Assembly (NCBI GenBank): GCA_003243425.1
Contig: QFQP01000017.1
Span: forward strand, 84,733-148,732
DNA length: 64,000 nucleotides
Direction: 5' to 3'
From: Archangium gephyra
GTDB lineage: Bacteria > Myxococcota > Myxococcia > Myxococcales > Myxococcaceae
Part shown: piece after piece, positions 8,156 through 16,371 of the stretch
Layout: every line of letters begins with the position of its first letter
How positions within the stretch are numbered: the stretch's first letter is position 1
Made by a program: the position numbers and the translations under genes
Notes under the pieces: model-generated
Databases searched by the model: none
The model's input: the letters and a program-made list of their open reading frames with translations, nothing else
What the model was told of the DNA's origin: nothing

Positions 8156-10504
8156 TCACTCTCCCTCCTGCGGGTTGCGGCGCGTCTTCCACGTGTCGCT
8201 CTTGATGAGCGCGTTCACCATGGTGACGAACGAGCCCTGGCTCGCGTCGTAGGCCTGCTCCATCTGCGACAGCGTGCAGGCGTCGGTGCGGTTCTCGGGC
8301 CGGCCCATGAAGTAGCGGAACGTGTGGCGCACGAAGCAGCGCTTGACCCACGGCGACTCGGCGAGCTTCTCCGAGAGTTCGACGGCGTCGCGCACCGGGC
8401 CGTTCAACGACGGGTCCGGCAGACCGCTGAGCATCGACGCTCCGTTCGGCGGCATCGAACCACCGTCAGGCGCGCGGTCGCGCACGCGCAGATACCCGGA
8501 GTGGTTGTACGTCTCGAACGGCAACCCGAGCGGGTTCATGAGCGCGTGGCAGCCCTGGCACTGCTGACTCGCGGTGGCTTCTTCGAGACGCGCACGCGCG
8601 TTCTTGTCAGCAGCATGCGGCCCAACCTGGGCCATCACACGCACGGACGAGAGCGGCGGCACGTAGCCACACAGCAGGTTCTCGCGAATCCACTTCCCGC
8701 GGTGCACGGCGGAAGGGTCGTCTTCGAAGTTGCCGCCGTGCGCGGCGAGCCACGCGGGGTGCGTCAACACGCCGGCACGTTCGTCGCTCGGCAGCATCAC
8801 CCAACGTGCACCCGGCGCGTCGGCGATGAACTGATGCGTGCCGTACACCTCACCGGTCCACAGCACTGCGTTCTCGTAGTTGCCGGTGTTCTCGGTCGAC
8901 GGGAGGAAGAACTGCCGCGTGGTGAGCAGCTTCTTCAACACGTCACGGTCTTCGACCACGACGCGCGCGATCATGTCGTCGAGCTGCTGCGTCATCAGCG
9001 ATTCGTCGCCGTAGTAGCCGCTGAACAGGTTGCCGAACGAGCTCAGCTGCGGCCGGTAACCGTTCGCCGAGCCGCCGTCGTCGAACGCCGATGACGCTTC
9101 GGGGAATTCCTTGAAGATGGCGCCGACGTCGGCGTAGCCGAGCCACTCGCGGAAGAAACGCGCCACACCATCACCCAGCCAGAACTCGCCACGCGCGTTT
9201 CGACGACCGGGCGAATAGTCCTGAATCAGGTCCTGGCGCGTTGCATCCGTGCCGCCCGCGTGCCGGCGGAACAACGTCTCGACCACCGCGTCGTTGAAGA
9301 TGCCGCCGTCCTTCACCGACTCGGCGACGTCGGCGAGGTGACCTCCGGGCTCCGCGGAGAAGTCCGGGTACTTCCACATGGGCGTCGCGCCCGGGCCACG
9401 TGAAGCGACCGCGTAGGTCAACTGCTGCGCGAGCTCCCAACCCGTCAGCGTGACGCGGCCTGCGTCTGTCGCGGCGCCGACTTCTTCGCGAAACAGCGCG
9501 CCGGTGGTGAGCCAGGCCGCGTTCGAAATGCGCGTGATGCTCTCGGTGCGCTTGTCGGTGCCGGCGTCACCTTCCTGCGCGAGCACGGCCGTCGCGTAGG
9601 CCTGCAACCGGTCCAACTCATCGGTACGCGGCGCGCGGAAGTACACGCCGTGCTCGAGGAACTCCGAGAGGTAGTACCGCATGCACGCCGCGCTCGGGCG
9701 ATCGTTCTCGTACATGCAGCGCAGCGATTGATCGAGCCGCAGCCGCTCGAGCCGGTTCGAGCCGGTGTACGGCCCGGCCCACGGCGGCCCCGCTTCTTCG
9801 ATGACGGGGAGGAAGAGCTCGACCATCGCTTCGTCGACCGACTCGTCGCGCGTCCACGTGCTGTACGGGTCGTCGCCGCTGGGGTCGAAGGGGTTGTCGT
9901 AGAAGCTGAAGCCGGTCCAGCTGCGCGTCACCGCGCCGCCGACGTTGCGTGTGACCTGCCAGCGATCGAGCCGGCGGAGGCGCGTCGGCGCGTCGGACTG
10001 CACGCCTGCGCTGCACGTGAAGAGCTCGTCTTGCGGAATCAGGTTGGGCGACGGCTCGGTCGTGGTGCCTGCGTCGATGGTCACGCCAGCATCGGCGACC
10101 TGACACGAAGGCGTTCCCGACGAAATCCACAACTCGAGTTGAGCAATTTCATCAGCGGGCAACGGCTCGCCCGGCGGCATCTCACCGGCGTGCATGCGGA
10201 TCAGCGAACGTTCGGCATTGGTCTTCGTGGCGTCGAGCTGCGAAGGCGACCGCAATGACGCCAACGAGGTCAGCGAGACCGGCGCGCCGTTGAGCGGCGG
10301 GCTGGCGTGACACGAGACACACCGCGCCGCGAGCAGCCGTTCGACGTTGCAGCCTGAGACATCGGCCGCGCCGCCGTCACCCGACGGCTGCGAACCACCG
10401 CCACCACCACCGGTACCCGACGAGCCGCCGTCGCCCGGCAACTCCGACACGAGCCCCGGACAGGCGGTGAGCAACAGACAGCCAAGCAACCATGCGTGAC
10501 GCAT
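8156..10504 (-). CDS. DUF1592/DUF1588/DUF1585 multi-domain lipoprotein with two CxxCH haem sites
   Basis: A 782-residue lipoprotein (lipobox LLTAC, Cys15) with a Gly-rich linker. The ATG at 10504 is chosen because an AGGGAG lies 5 bp upstream; an in-frame TTG precedes it directly. A CVSCH motif (62-66) and a second CQGCH (about residue 650) are c-type haem attachment sites. The middle carries DUF1592-type sequence. The HRGKWIRENLLCG segment is typical of DUF1588, and the end (CFVRHTFRYFMGR) of DUF1585. The family occurs as exported cytochrome-like proteins linked to DUF1552 partners and is proposed to oxidise organic polymers, without proof. It is first gene of a two-gene operon. Confidence 0.87.
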   Translation of the reverse strand: MRHAWLLGCLLLTACPGLVSELPGDGGSSGTGGGGGGSQPSGDGGAADVSGCNVERLLAARCVSCHASPPLNGAPVSLTSLASLRSPSQLDATKTNAERSLIRMHAGEMPPGEPLPADEIAQLELWISSGTPSCQVADAGVTIDAGTTTEPSPNLIPQDELFTCSAGVQSDAPTRLRRLDRWQVTRNVGGAVTRSWTGFSFYDNPFDPSGDDPYSTWTRDESVDEAMVELFLPVIEEAGPPWAGPYTGSNRLERLRLDQSLRCMYENDRPSAACMRYYLSEFLEHGVYFRAPRTDELDRLQAYATAVLAQEGDAGTDKRTESITRISNAAWLTTGALFREEVGAATDAGRVTLTGWELAQQLTYAVASRGPGATPMWKYPDFSAEPGGHLADVAESVKDGGIFNDAVVETLFRRHAGGTDATRQDLIQDYSPGRRNARGEFWLGDGVARFFREWLGYADVGAIFKEFPEASSAFDDGGSANGYRPQLSSFGNLFSGYYGDESLMTQQLDDMIARVVVEDRDVLKKLLTTRQFFLPSTENTGNYENAVLWTGEVYGTHQFIADAPGARWVMLPSDERAGVLTHPAWLAAHGGNFEDDPSAVHRGKWIRENLLCGYVPPLSSVRVMAQVGPHAADKNARARLEEATASQQCQGCHALMNPLGLPFETYNHSGYLRVRDRAPDGGSMPPNGASMLSGLPDPSLNGPVRDAVELSEKLAESPWVKRCFVRHTFRYFMGRPENRTDACTLSQMEQAYDASQGSFVTMVNALIKSDTWKTRRNPQEGE

Positions 10505-10576
10505 CAATGCTCCCTGAAGGAAGAGAGCCGTGGAGCATCGCTCATCGCCGCGCGGCGCGCGTGTGCACTGGAGTTC

Positions 10577-11200
10577 TCAGTCGGCCTTCTTCTCGAAGTA
10601 CTGCAGGTCGACGAACAACGCCGCGGCCAGCACCAGCAGCCGTTCGTTGCCGCGCAATTCGGGCGTGAAGCGCACGCGGAAGTTGTCCTTGTCGGTGAAC
10701 AACTCCGAGAAGCCGCCAGACCACTTCTTCTCGATGTTGGCGACTTCGTTGCCGTTTCGCGTGAACGGGAAGGTCCACATGGACAGAATCGGCGCCCGCA
10801 TCTCGAGCAGCACGTTGCCGCTGGCGTCTTCCACGTCGAACGACTTCCTGAACCACGCCCACCTCTGCTGAATCGCGCCGATGAAGCGGCCCGCGTCGTC
10901 GAACACTTCGAGGCGCTGAAAGAAGAAGCGGAACGGATGCACGGCCTTGAACAGCGGCTGGCGATCGGTGCCGAAGAAGATGATCTCGAACTCGCGCCAG
11001 TGGCCCATGAACTGCCGCATCAACGCGCCGAGAAAGCCCTTGCCCTGTTCGGCGGCGAACGCGACCTCACGCCGGTCGGGCGTGCTGATGGCGTACTTGT
11101 TGCGTGTCTCGATGCCGAACATCTCGCCGAGCTCGTGCTGCTGCCGCACGTAGAGCTCGGTGGCTTCGTGAATCTGTCCCAACCGCTGAAGAGACGACAT
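10577..11200 (-). CDS. Phospholipid scramblase/LURP-one-like protein
   Basis: A 207-residue protein from the ATG at 11200; an in-frame extension upstream would run into the divergent DUF2378 gene. It resembles the scramblase/LURP-one tubby-like fold: an FGIETRNKYAIS opening strand, a GTDRQPLFKA strand, FFQRLEVFDDAG, and a closing EKKWSGGFSELFTDKDNF segment. Bacterial members have no proven scrambling activity and probably bind lipid or membranes. There is no signal peptide and only a weak hydrophobic C-terminus. The intergenic gap to the divergent DUF2378 gene is only about 28 bp, so their promoters must overlap. Confidence 0.72.
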   Translation of the reverse strand: MSSLQRLGQIHEATELYVRQQHELGEMFGIETRNKYAISTPDRREVAFAAEQGKGFLGALMRQFMGHWREFEIIFFGTDRQPLFKAVHPFRFFFQRLEVFDDAGRFIGAIQQRWAWFRKSFDVEDASGNVLLEMRAPILSMWTFPFTRNGNEVANIEKKWSGGFSELFTDKDNFRVRFTPELRGNERLLVLAAALFVDLQYFEKKAD

Positions 11201-11228
11201 GGCGCGGCATGCTACGAGACGCGCCATC

Positions 11229-11774
11229 GTGACGCAGCGACTCTGGTTCACGCAGACGGTGGAAGGGCTCTTCATTCGCGGGCTCGGCGAACGCCTGACG
11301 CCGGCCGCGAAGGAAGCGTTGGCGAAAGCCGGCATCGATCTGAACCGGAACCTCGAGGTGGCCTACCCGGCTGAAGTCGTCGAGGCGGCCTGCCGCGCGG
11401 TGTTGCCCTTCGTGCTGCCCGGCGTGAGCGACGACGAAGGCTTCTTCGAACTGGGCCGCATCTTCATGCGCGGCTACTCGTCGACGCTCATCGGCAGCGC
11501 GATGGTCGGTGTGATGAAGGTCATCGGCGCGCGCCGTTCACTCGAGCGCATGACCAAGAACTTCCGCACCGGCGGCAACTACATCGAGACGAAGGTCACC
11601 GTGCACGGGCCAACGTCGGTCGAGCTGTGGTTCAACGACGTGGGCCAGATGCCCGGCTTCTACCGCGGCATCATCGTGGGCGGCGGCGACCTCATCGGCG
11701 TGGACAGCATGCGGGTTCAACAGAAGTTGCTCGAGCCGCCCACCGCGTCGTTCCACGTCACCTGGCAGAGCTGA
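11229..11774 (+). CDS. DUF2378 (TIGR02265) family protein, copy 1
   Basis: A 181-residue member of the myxobacterial paralogue family DUF2378. The GTG at 11229 is preferred to the ATG at 11199 because the latter would overlap the divergent start codon. The family pattern is clear: TVEGLFIRGLG near the N-terminus, a Y-P-AEVVEAACRAV helix, FELGRIFMRGYSSTLIGSAM in the middle and a MTKNFRTGGNY-like segment towards the C-terminus. The fold resembles haem-NO-binding-type helical proteins, but function is unknown. Two further copies lie in this window. It converges on an unknown gene with a 1-bp gap. Confidence 0.85.
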   Translation: MTQRLWFTQTVEGLFIRGLGERLTPAAKEALAKAGIDLNRNLEVAYPAEVVEAACRAVLPFVLPGVSDDEGFFELGRIFMRGYSSTLIGSAMVGVMKVIGARRSLERMTKNFRTGGNYIETKVTVHGPTSVELWFNDVGQMPGFYRGIIVGGGDLIGVDSMRVQQKLLEPPTASFHVTWQS

Positions 11775-11775
11775 G

Positions 11776-12474
11776 TCACCACGTCTGCCGCGGAAGATGG
11801 CGCGTGTGTTCCAACAACGCCGCGTGCCATGCGTTCCAGTCGCGCGCGCGAAGCAGCCCGAAGGCCACCAGCGCGTGCGGTTCGAACGACACGTCGAGAA
11901 ACGGCGGCGTTCGGCCGTAGAGCGGCGCGGGCTCGCGGTGATCGTGCACCGTGCCGTCGCCAAAGAAGCTCGTTCCTCCGCGGAAGCCCGGCAGCCTGGT
12001 GACGACTTCCTCGAATTGACGGCCGCTCCAGACGAAGAAGTACGACGCGTCGACGCGCACGAACGGCTCGAGGGCTCTGCCGCTGAGCGCTTCAAGCAAC
12101 GCACGACAGGCGTCGGGCACGTCGCGCAGGTAGCCGGTTCGCGGGTCGCTCGGCACCGAAGCGAGCGCGAGCCGCTCGAACACCACGTCTTCGATGCGAA
12201 GACGTTCGTCGTCAGAGGCGAAGCGGAAGTCGAAGAGGCCGGTCGGCGTGACGCTCAGCTCAGGCTCGCGGAGCTTCGGTGACGACGTGACGCGCGGGCG
12301 AACGGAACGCACGCGGCCGTCGGCGCGGAGCTCCACGTCGACGCACTCCCCTTCGACGAAGCGGCCGACCGTGGCGACGTCGGCGTCGAACGCGAGCACG
12401 CCGTGCGTGGGGTGCGACAGCTCGCCGCGCGCCAGCTCGGAGGACCACCGCAGAATTCGCCACGCTGAAGTCAC
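11776..12474 (-). CDS. Unknown cytoplasmic protein with possible OB-like N-terminus
   Basis: This 232-residue protein has no signal peptide or membrane segment. The N-terminal 60 residues (HPTHGVLAFDAD... FVEGECVDVELR) follow a short beta pattern resembling cold-shock/OB-type proteins. The remainder is not recognised and includes a cluster of aromatic residues near the C-terminus. Base composition and codon use match neighbouring genes. It converges on DUF2378 copy 1 and lies 37 bp downstream of the LysR remnant on the same strand. Function is unknown; the OB-fold suggestion is weak. Confidence 0.65.
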   Translation of the reverse strand: MTSAWRILRWSSELARGELSHPTHGVLAFDADVATVGRFVEGECVDVELRADGRVRSVRPRVTSSPKLREPELSVTPTGLFDFRFASDDERLRIEDVVFERLALASVPSDPRTGYLRDVPDACRALLEALSGRALEPFVRVDASYFFVWSGRQFEEVVTRLPGFRGGTSFFGDGTVHDHREPAPLYGRTPPFLDVSFEPHALVAFGLLRARDWNAWHAALLEHTRHLPRQTW

Positions 12475-12511
12475 GGCCGAAGCGTAGCGCCTGCGTCAGC
12501 GCGCTCGGGCG

Positions 12512-12962
12512 TCAGCCGCAGAGCTCGACGCTCCGCCGACGCGCGAAGTCGATGAACGCCTTGAACGCCGCGGTCGGGTTTCGCCGACTCGGATAGTAGA
12601 GGCTCAACGGCGGCAACGTGGGCGTCCAGTCCTCGAGCACGCAGACGAGGCGCCCTGCGGCGATGTCCTCGCGCACTTCGGACTCCATCGCCAGGGTCAG
12701 GCCGACGGACGCCAGGGCGGCGGTGCGCGCAAGACTCGCTTCGTCGAGCGTGAGACCGCCCTGGACGTCGACGTGGACCGTCTGACCGTCTTTCTCGAAC
12801 GGCCATCGGTAGATCGCGCCGCTGGGGAGACGAACCCGCACGCAGTCGTGGTCAGCGAGCGCCTCGGGCACCCTGGGGGTGCCGCGCGCCTTCAGGTAAC
12901 CCGGCGAGCCCACGACGACGTTGCGTCGCACGCCGCCCAACGGCATCAAGGCGCTGTTCGAA
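12512..12962 (-). pseudogene. LysR-type regulator remnant: only the C-terminal effector domain remains
   Basis: Reading leftwards, the sequence from SALMPLGGVRRNVVVGSP through YLKARGTPRVPEALADHDC to FIDFARRR matches the second half of a LysR-type co-inducer-binding domain. The natural TGA stop is intact. The helix-turn-helix and first half of the effector domain (about 150-160 residues) are absent. The open frame continues to 13081, but there it is antisense to the NTF2-like remnant and no longer resembles LysR. The break falls between about 12960 and 13010. Without a DNA-binding domain it cannot act as the normal regulator. It was probably once divergent from the genes to its right, the usual LysR arrangement. 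Confidence 0.82.
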
Positions 12963-13136
12963 GAAGCGGTGGTCCCGGTGAAGGCGATCTTCACGCCAGA
13001 TGCGGCGAGGCACGAGCGCGGCCAGGTCGTCGTGGAGGGACCCGCGCATGGCGACTTCAAGGGCAGCCCGATTCGCTTCACCTACCGCTTCACGCTCGAG
13101 AACGACGCCATCAAGGCGCTGGAGATCACCGTATGA
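12963..13136 (+). pseudogene. NTF2/SnoaL-like protein remnant: C-terminal part only
   Basis: On the plus strand the segment GQVVVEGPAHG, DFKGSPIRFTYRFTL and NDAIKALEIT is the typical last half of an NTF2-like/SnoaL family protein of the kind found beside short-chain dehydrogenases. The first half is missing and no plausible start is visible. The frame ends in a TGA that overlaps the SDR start (ATGA), as in an original operon. Its left edge meets the LysR remnant. A single deletion removing the LysR start, the shared promoter and the NTF2 start explains both truncations. Confidence 0.78.
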
Positions 13137-13909
13137 GCGGCCGCGCAGACCCGACGGAGTTCAAGGGGAAGCGCGTGCTGGTGAGCGGCGGCACGAAGGG
13201 CCTGGGCCGCGCCACCGTCGAGCGCTTCGTGGCCGGTGGTGCCCGCGTCATCACCGCCGCTGAGCCGCTCGAGGGCGTTGAGTTCGTCGAGGCCGACCTG
13301 ACCACACCCGAGGGTGGCGCGTTGCTGGCCAGGCGCGCGCTGGAGCGCCTCGGCGGTGTCGACATTCTGGCCCACGTCATTGGTGGTTCGGCGTCGCCCG
13401 GCGGCGGCTTTCTCGCCCTGACCGAGGAGCACTGGCTGGCCGAGCTGAACCTGAACCTGCTCGCCACGGTGCGGCTCGATCGACTCCTGGTTCCGCAGAT
13501 GCTCGAGCGGGGCGCGGGGGCCATCGTGCACGTCACCTCGATTCAGTCGGTCCTGCCGCTCCCGGAGGCGACGACCGCCTCCGCGGCCGCGAAGGCCGGG
13601 CTGAAGACCTACAGCAAGTCCATCTCGAAGGAGCTGGGCCCCAAGGGCGTGCGCGTCAACGTGGTCTCGCCGGGTTGGATCATGACCGAGTCGTCCGTCG
13701 ACATGCTCAAGCGCCTTCAGTTGGCCAACGGCGGAACCATCGAGGACGCGCGACAGGTCGTGCTCGACAGCCTCGGAGGCATCCCGCTGGGCCGCCCGGC
13801 CGAGCCCCGTGAGGTCGCCGACCTCATCGCGTACGTCGCGTCAGACCGGGCCGCCACGATTCACGGCGCGGAAGTCGTCATCGACGGCGGAACGGTGCCC
13901 ACCGTCTGA
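13133..13909 (+). CDS. Short-chain dehydrogenase/reductase with catalytic Tyr replaced by Ser
   Basis: This complete 258-residue classical SDR shows the NAD(P) loop SGGTKGLG (about 18-25), an AHVIGG segment in the NNAG position, catalytic Ser in VTSIQSVLPLPE and the following Lys in SAAAKAG. In this family the Lys is preceded at -4 by Tyr (YxxxK). Here the codon is TCC, giving SAAAK, one base from TAC, so the proton-donating Tyr is lost. The PGWIMTES and VIDGG motifs are intact. It overlaps the NTF2 remnant and appears to have lost its own promoter to the deletion upstream. The gene is probably decaying, although an inactive SDR with another role is possible. Confidence 0.82.
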   Translation: MSGRADPTEFKGKRVLVSGGTKGLGRATVERFVAGGARVITAAEPLEGVEFVEADLTTPEGGALLARRALERLGGVDILAHVIGGSASPGGGFLALTEEHWLAELNLNLLATVRLDRLLVPQMLERGAGAIVHVTSIQSVLPLPEATTASAAAKAGLKTYSKSISKELGPKGVRVNVVSPGWIMTESSVDMLKRLQLANGGTIEDARQVVLDSLGGIPLGRPAEPREVADLIAYVASDRAATIHGAEVVIDGGTVPTV

Positions 13910-13939
13910 AGAACTCGCGCTCCGAGGCGCCCCCGTGCG

Positions 13940-14995
13940 TCACCAGAGGACGGACTGATCTTCCGCGACGCCGGGAGCGTCTTTGAACGTGTGGACCTGA
14001 CCGTCGAGTTTGATCTGCCCCTGCCAGAGCCCGACCGGCTGCTTGAACGCGCTCTTCACGAGCTTCAAGTCGCGCAGCTCCTGGTGGGCCGCCCACGGCT
14101 TGAACTCCAGCTCGAGCACGCCGTCGGTGGTCTTCACCGCCCAGCCATCGAGGATCGCGTTCCGGTTCCACGTGAAGCGGGCGCGATCGAGCGGAATCAA
14201 GCGGTCGCCGAACCACAGGGCGTTCTCGTTCACGTCGTCGCGCGACTCGTTGAAGCCCTCGACCAGGTTGATGCCCAGCGGCGTGCCGTCATCGAGCCGA
14301 CCGCACGCGAACGCCCAGCGCCATGACGTCTGACGCGCGAGGTAGCCGTGCGTGTAGTCCATGCCGCCCACGCCGCCGTCGAGCGAGAAGCGGCGGCCGT
14401 CGGCCTCGAGCGCGCCCGACGCGAGCAGGCCGGCCCACTTCTGCGTCACGTTCACCACGCCGCCGTCGACGGGCGCGATGACGGTCAACGGCGGCGGGGC
14501 ACCGGCCGCGAGCAGGCTCCAGCGGAGGTCGAGCTTCGGTTTGGTGAACGGGCCCGGCAGCCCCAGCTTCACCGAGCCGTGGAAGCGCTCGTCACCGAAC
14601 TCGCGCCACATCTTCCAGTGGCCGTCGGGCCGGCGGAACTCGACGTCGAGGCCAGCGCCGGGGTGACCGTTCACGCGCGCCATGCGCGGCAGGCCCAGCA
14701 CGCCCACGTCGGCGAGCACGCGGCCACTCGTGTAGTCGAGCGCCAGCGCGAACGCGTTCGACGAGTAGTTCACGTCGACCACCGCGAAGAGCGCCGCCAC
14801 TTCGCGCGTCGCCACGAAGCCGTAGGCCCACTTCTTCCGCATGCGCAGGCGATCGAACGTCGACGGCGCGTAGCTGCCACGGAGCCGCTTGAGGTCCACC
14901 ACGTCGAGGCCGCCTTGATAGGTGCCGAAGCGCGGCGCGCCTCCAGCGTCTTCGACCGAATTGGGAGCGGGTGGGAGCTTGTGGGCGGTGACCAT
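13940..14995 (-). CDS. DUF2804 family protein
   Basis: A 351-residue protein matching DUF2804, a family of beta-rich proteins often described as lipocalin-like or carotenoid-hydratase-related but without settled function. Recognisable elements are RMRKKWAYGFVAT in the N-terminal third, the GGMDYTHGYLAR segment, WRWAFACGR and the LVEGFN segment, followed by LWFGDRL. No signal peptide is present. It converges on the SDR gene with about 30 bp between them, and to its right it is divergent from the repeat lipoprotein. A link to membrane lipids is possible given the lipid genes nearby, but is inference. Confidence 0.8.
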   Translation of the reverse strand: MVTAHKLPPAPNSVEDAGGAPRFGTYQGGLDVVDLKRLRGSYAPSTFDRLRMRKKWAYGFVATREVAALFAVVDVNYSSNAFALALDYTSGRVLADVGVLGLPRMARVNGHPGAGLDVEFRRPDGHWKMWREFGDERFHGSVKLGLPGPFTKPKLDLRWSLLAAGAPPPLTVIAPVDGGVVNVTQKWAGLLASGALEADGRRFSLDGGVGGMDYTHGYLARQTSWRWAFACGRLDDGTPLGINLVEGFNESRDDVNENALWFGDRLIPLDRARFTWNRNAILDGWAVKTTDGVLELEFKPWAAHQELRDLKLVKSAFKQPVGLWQGQIKLDGQVHTFKDAPGVAEDQSVLW

Positions 14996-15093
14996 GCAGT
15001 CACCATAACGTCACGGCTTCTGCCGCCAAGTGCAGGCATTTGTTGCCGTCTCGCGCGGGAGATCCTTCCCGCAGGTGGGCCGTTGAAAGGCAC

Positions 15094-15558
15094 ATGTTCG
15101 CTCCGCTCGTCGTCGCCGCCGTGCTCGCCTGCAAGCCGATGCCTGTTCCTCCGCCGACGGTGGCGTCGTGCGAAGGCGCCGACCGCGTCAGCCGCAACCA
15201 CGACGGCCTCGAGGTTCGGCGCGAGGTGAACGCGTGCACGGTGGTGAGCTGTGAGGGCGCTGATGAGGTGCGCCGCACGCTCGACGGGGCGCAGGTCAGC
15301 CGCTCGATGAACGCGTGCACGGTGGTTCGTTGTGAGGGCTTCGACCGCGTGCGCCGCACGTCGGACGGGGTGGTGTTGAGCCGCCAGGTCGACAGTTGCC
15401 GCCCGCGCGACGACTTCTTCGTGCGCCGGCGGGCCAGCTGCGAAGGCAACGACTTCGTGGTGCGCAACCGCTTCGGCATCGAGTTGTCACGTGAGGTGAG
15501 CGCGACCCGTTGCCGTCGCACCGAAGCGCCCCTCGCGTTCGGCCTCACCGCGCGCTGA
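15094..15558 (+). CDS. Small lipoprotein built of four Cys-containing repeats
   Basis: A 154-residue lipoprotein; the ATG at 15094 gives signal VVAAVLAC with Cys13. The mature part is four copies of a roughly 29-residue unit following the pattern S/R-CEG-x-D-x-V-x-R-(T/N)-x-DG-x-x-x-SR-x-(V/M)-(N/D)-(A/S)-C. Each unit carries two Cys, so each is probably closed by one disulfide. No family is recognised. A GAAAGG-like ribosome site precedes the start. It is probably an envelope structural or binding protein. DUF2378 copy 2 follows on the same strand after 63 bp. Confidence 0.78.
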   Translation: MFAPLVVAAVLACKPMPVPPPTVASCEGADRVSRNHDGLEVRREVNACTVVSCEGADEVRRTLDGAQVSRSMNACTVVRCEGFDRVRRTSDGVVLSRQVDSCRPRDDFFVRRRASCEGNDFVVRNRFGIELSREVSATRCRRTEAPLAFGLTAR

Positions 15559-15621
15559 AGCAGTTGCACTGGCGCGCGAGGCACGTAGCCTTCGGAGCGC
15601 CATGCGCACTCCGGGGGCCGC

Positions 15622-16185
15622 GTGAAGACCGCGCAACGAGACATGACGGTGTGGAAAGACCGCTTCGTCTTTCCTTCGCTCATCGAGGGGTACATCAAGG
15701 GCATGGGCCCGCGGTTCACCGACAAGGCGCGCGCGCGGTTGAAAGCCGCCGGCCTCGACGTCGAGAAGATGCCGCCGGCCATCCCCGCGCTCGACATGGA
15801 GAAGTACACGCGCATCTTCGGTGAAGAAGGCTGGCCCGAAGAGCCGCCGCTCGAGCAGCTGCGCCTGCTGGGCTTCAACGCGATTCGTGGCTGGCAGACC
15901 GGCATGCTGGGCAAGGCCGCCGCGGCGATGATCCGCCTCATCGGCATCGAGCGCGCCATCACCCGCCTCGACCGCGCGTTCTCGACGACCAACAACTTCA
16001 GCAAGGCGACCAGCGTGCTCGTGAACAGGAACGAGGCGTTGATCACCGTGAACGAAGTGCAGGACATCCCCAGCTACTGGATCGGCATCTTCGAGGCCGC
16101 GCTGGAGTTGCTCGGGCGCGAAGGCACCGTCGAGCTGGAGTCACAGGACGGACCGGTCGGCGTCTTTCGCGTGAAGTGGAAGTGA
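15622..16185 (+). CDS. DUF2378 (TIGR02265) family protein, copy 2 (divergent member)
   Basis: The protein has 187 residues from a GTG start. It shares the DUF2378 layout: FPSLIEGYIKGMGPRF near the N-terminus, a region in the FMRGY position reading GFNAIRGWQTGML, and LDRAFSTTNNFSKAT in place of the usual MTKNFRTGxNY. It is more diverged than copies 1 and 3. Function is unknown, although many paralogues per genome are typical of myxobacteria. Its last 45 bp overlap the convergent DUF2384 gene, an unusually long antisense overlap. Confidence 0.8.
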   Translation: MKTAQRDMTVWKDRFVFPSLIEGYIKGMGPRFTDKARARLKAAGLDVEKMPPAIPALDMEKYTRIFGEEGWPEEPPLEQLRLLGFNAIRGWQTGMLGKAAAAMIRLIGIERAITRLDRAFSTTNNFSKATSVLVNRNEALITVNEVQDIPSYWIGIFEAALELLGREGTVELESQDGPVGVFRVKWK

Positions 16186-16371
16186 CTCGAGCTCGGCCAG
16201 CACGCGCTGGAAGTCGTCGAGCTCGTGCACCAGCTGCTCGGGCACACCACCGAGTGAAGGCTGATCAGTCTTGAGCCACGCGCGCGCCTTCGCTTCGTCG
16301 CCGAACACGCGCAGCGCCACGTGCATCAACTTGTCGCGACGCAGCCTGAGTACCGGAAGTCCGCAGCCCAT
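16141..16371 (-). CDS. Short DUF2384 (MbcA/ParS/Xre antitoxin C-terminal) protein
   Basis: This 76-residue frame starts at an ATG overlapping the SUFU-gene stop (TGATG). Its core VFGDEAKARAWLKTDQPSL followed by GGVP matches the toxin-binding DUF2384 domain of MbcA/ParS/Xre antitoxins (FGDxxKAxxWLxxPNxxLGG). The N-terminal helix-turn-helix of full-length antitoxins is absent and no RES-type toxin is adjacent. Such solitary short forms exist. The tight coupling to the SUFU gene suggests one transcript. The end overlaps DUF2378 copy 2 by 45 bp. The family assignment rests on one motif, so it is moderate. Confidence 0.6.
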   Translation of the reverse strand: MGCGLPVLRLRRDKLMHVALRVFGDEAKARAWLKTDQPSLGGVPEQLVHELDDFQRVLAELESLPLHAKDADRSVL

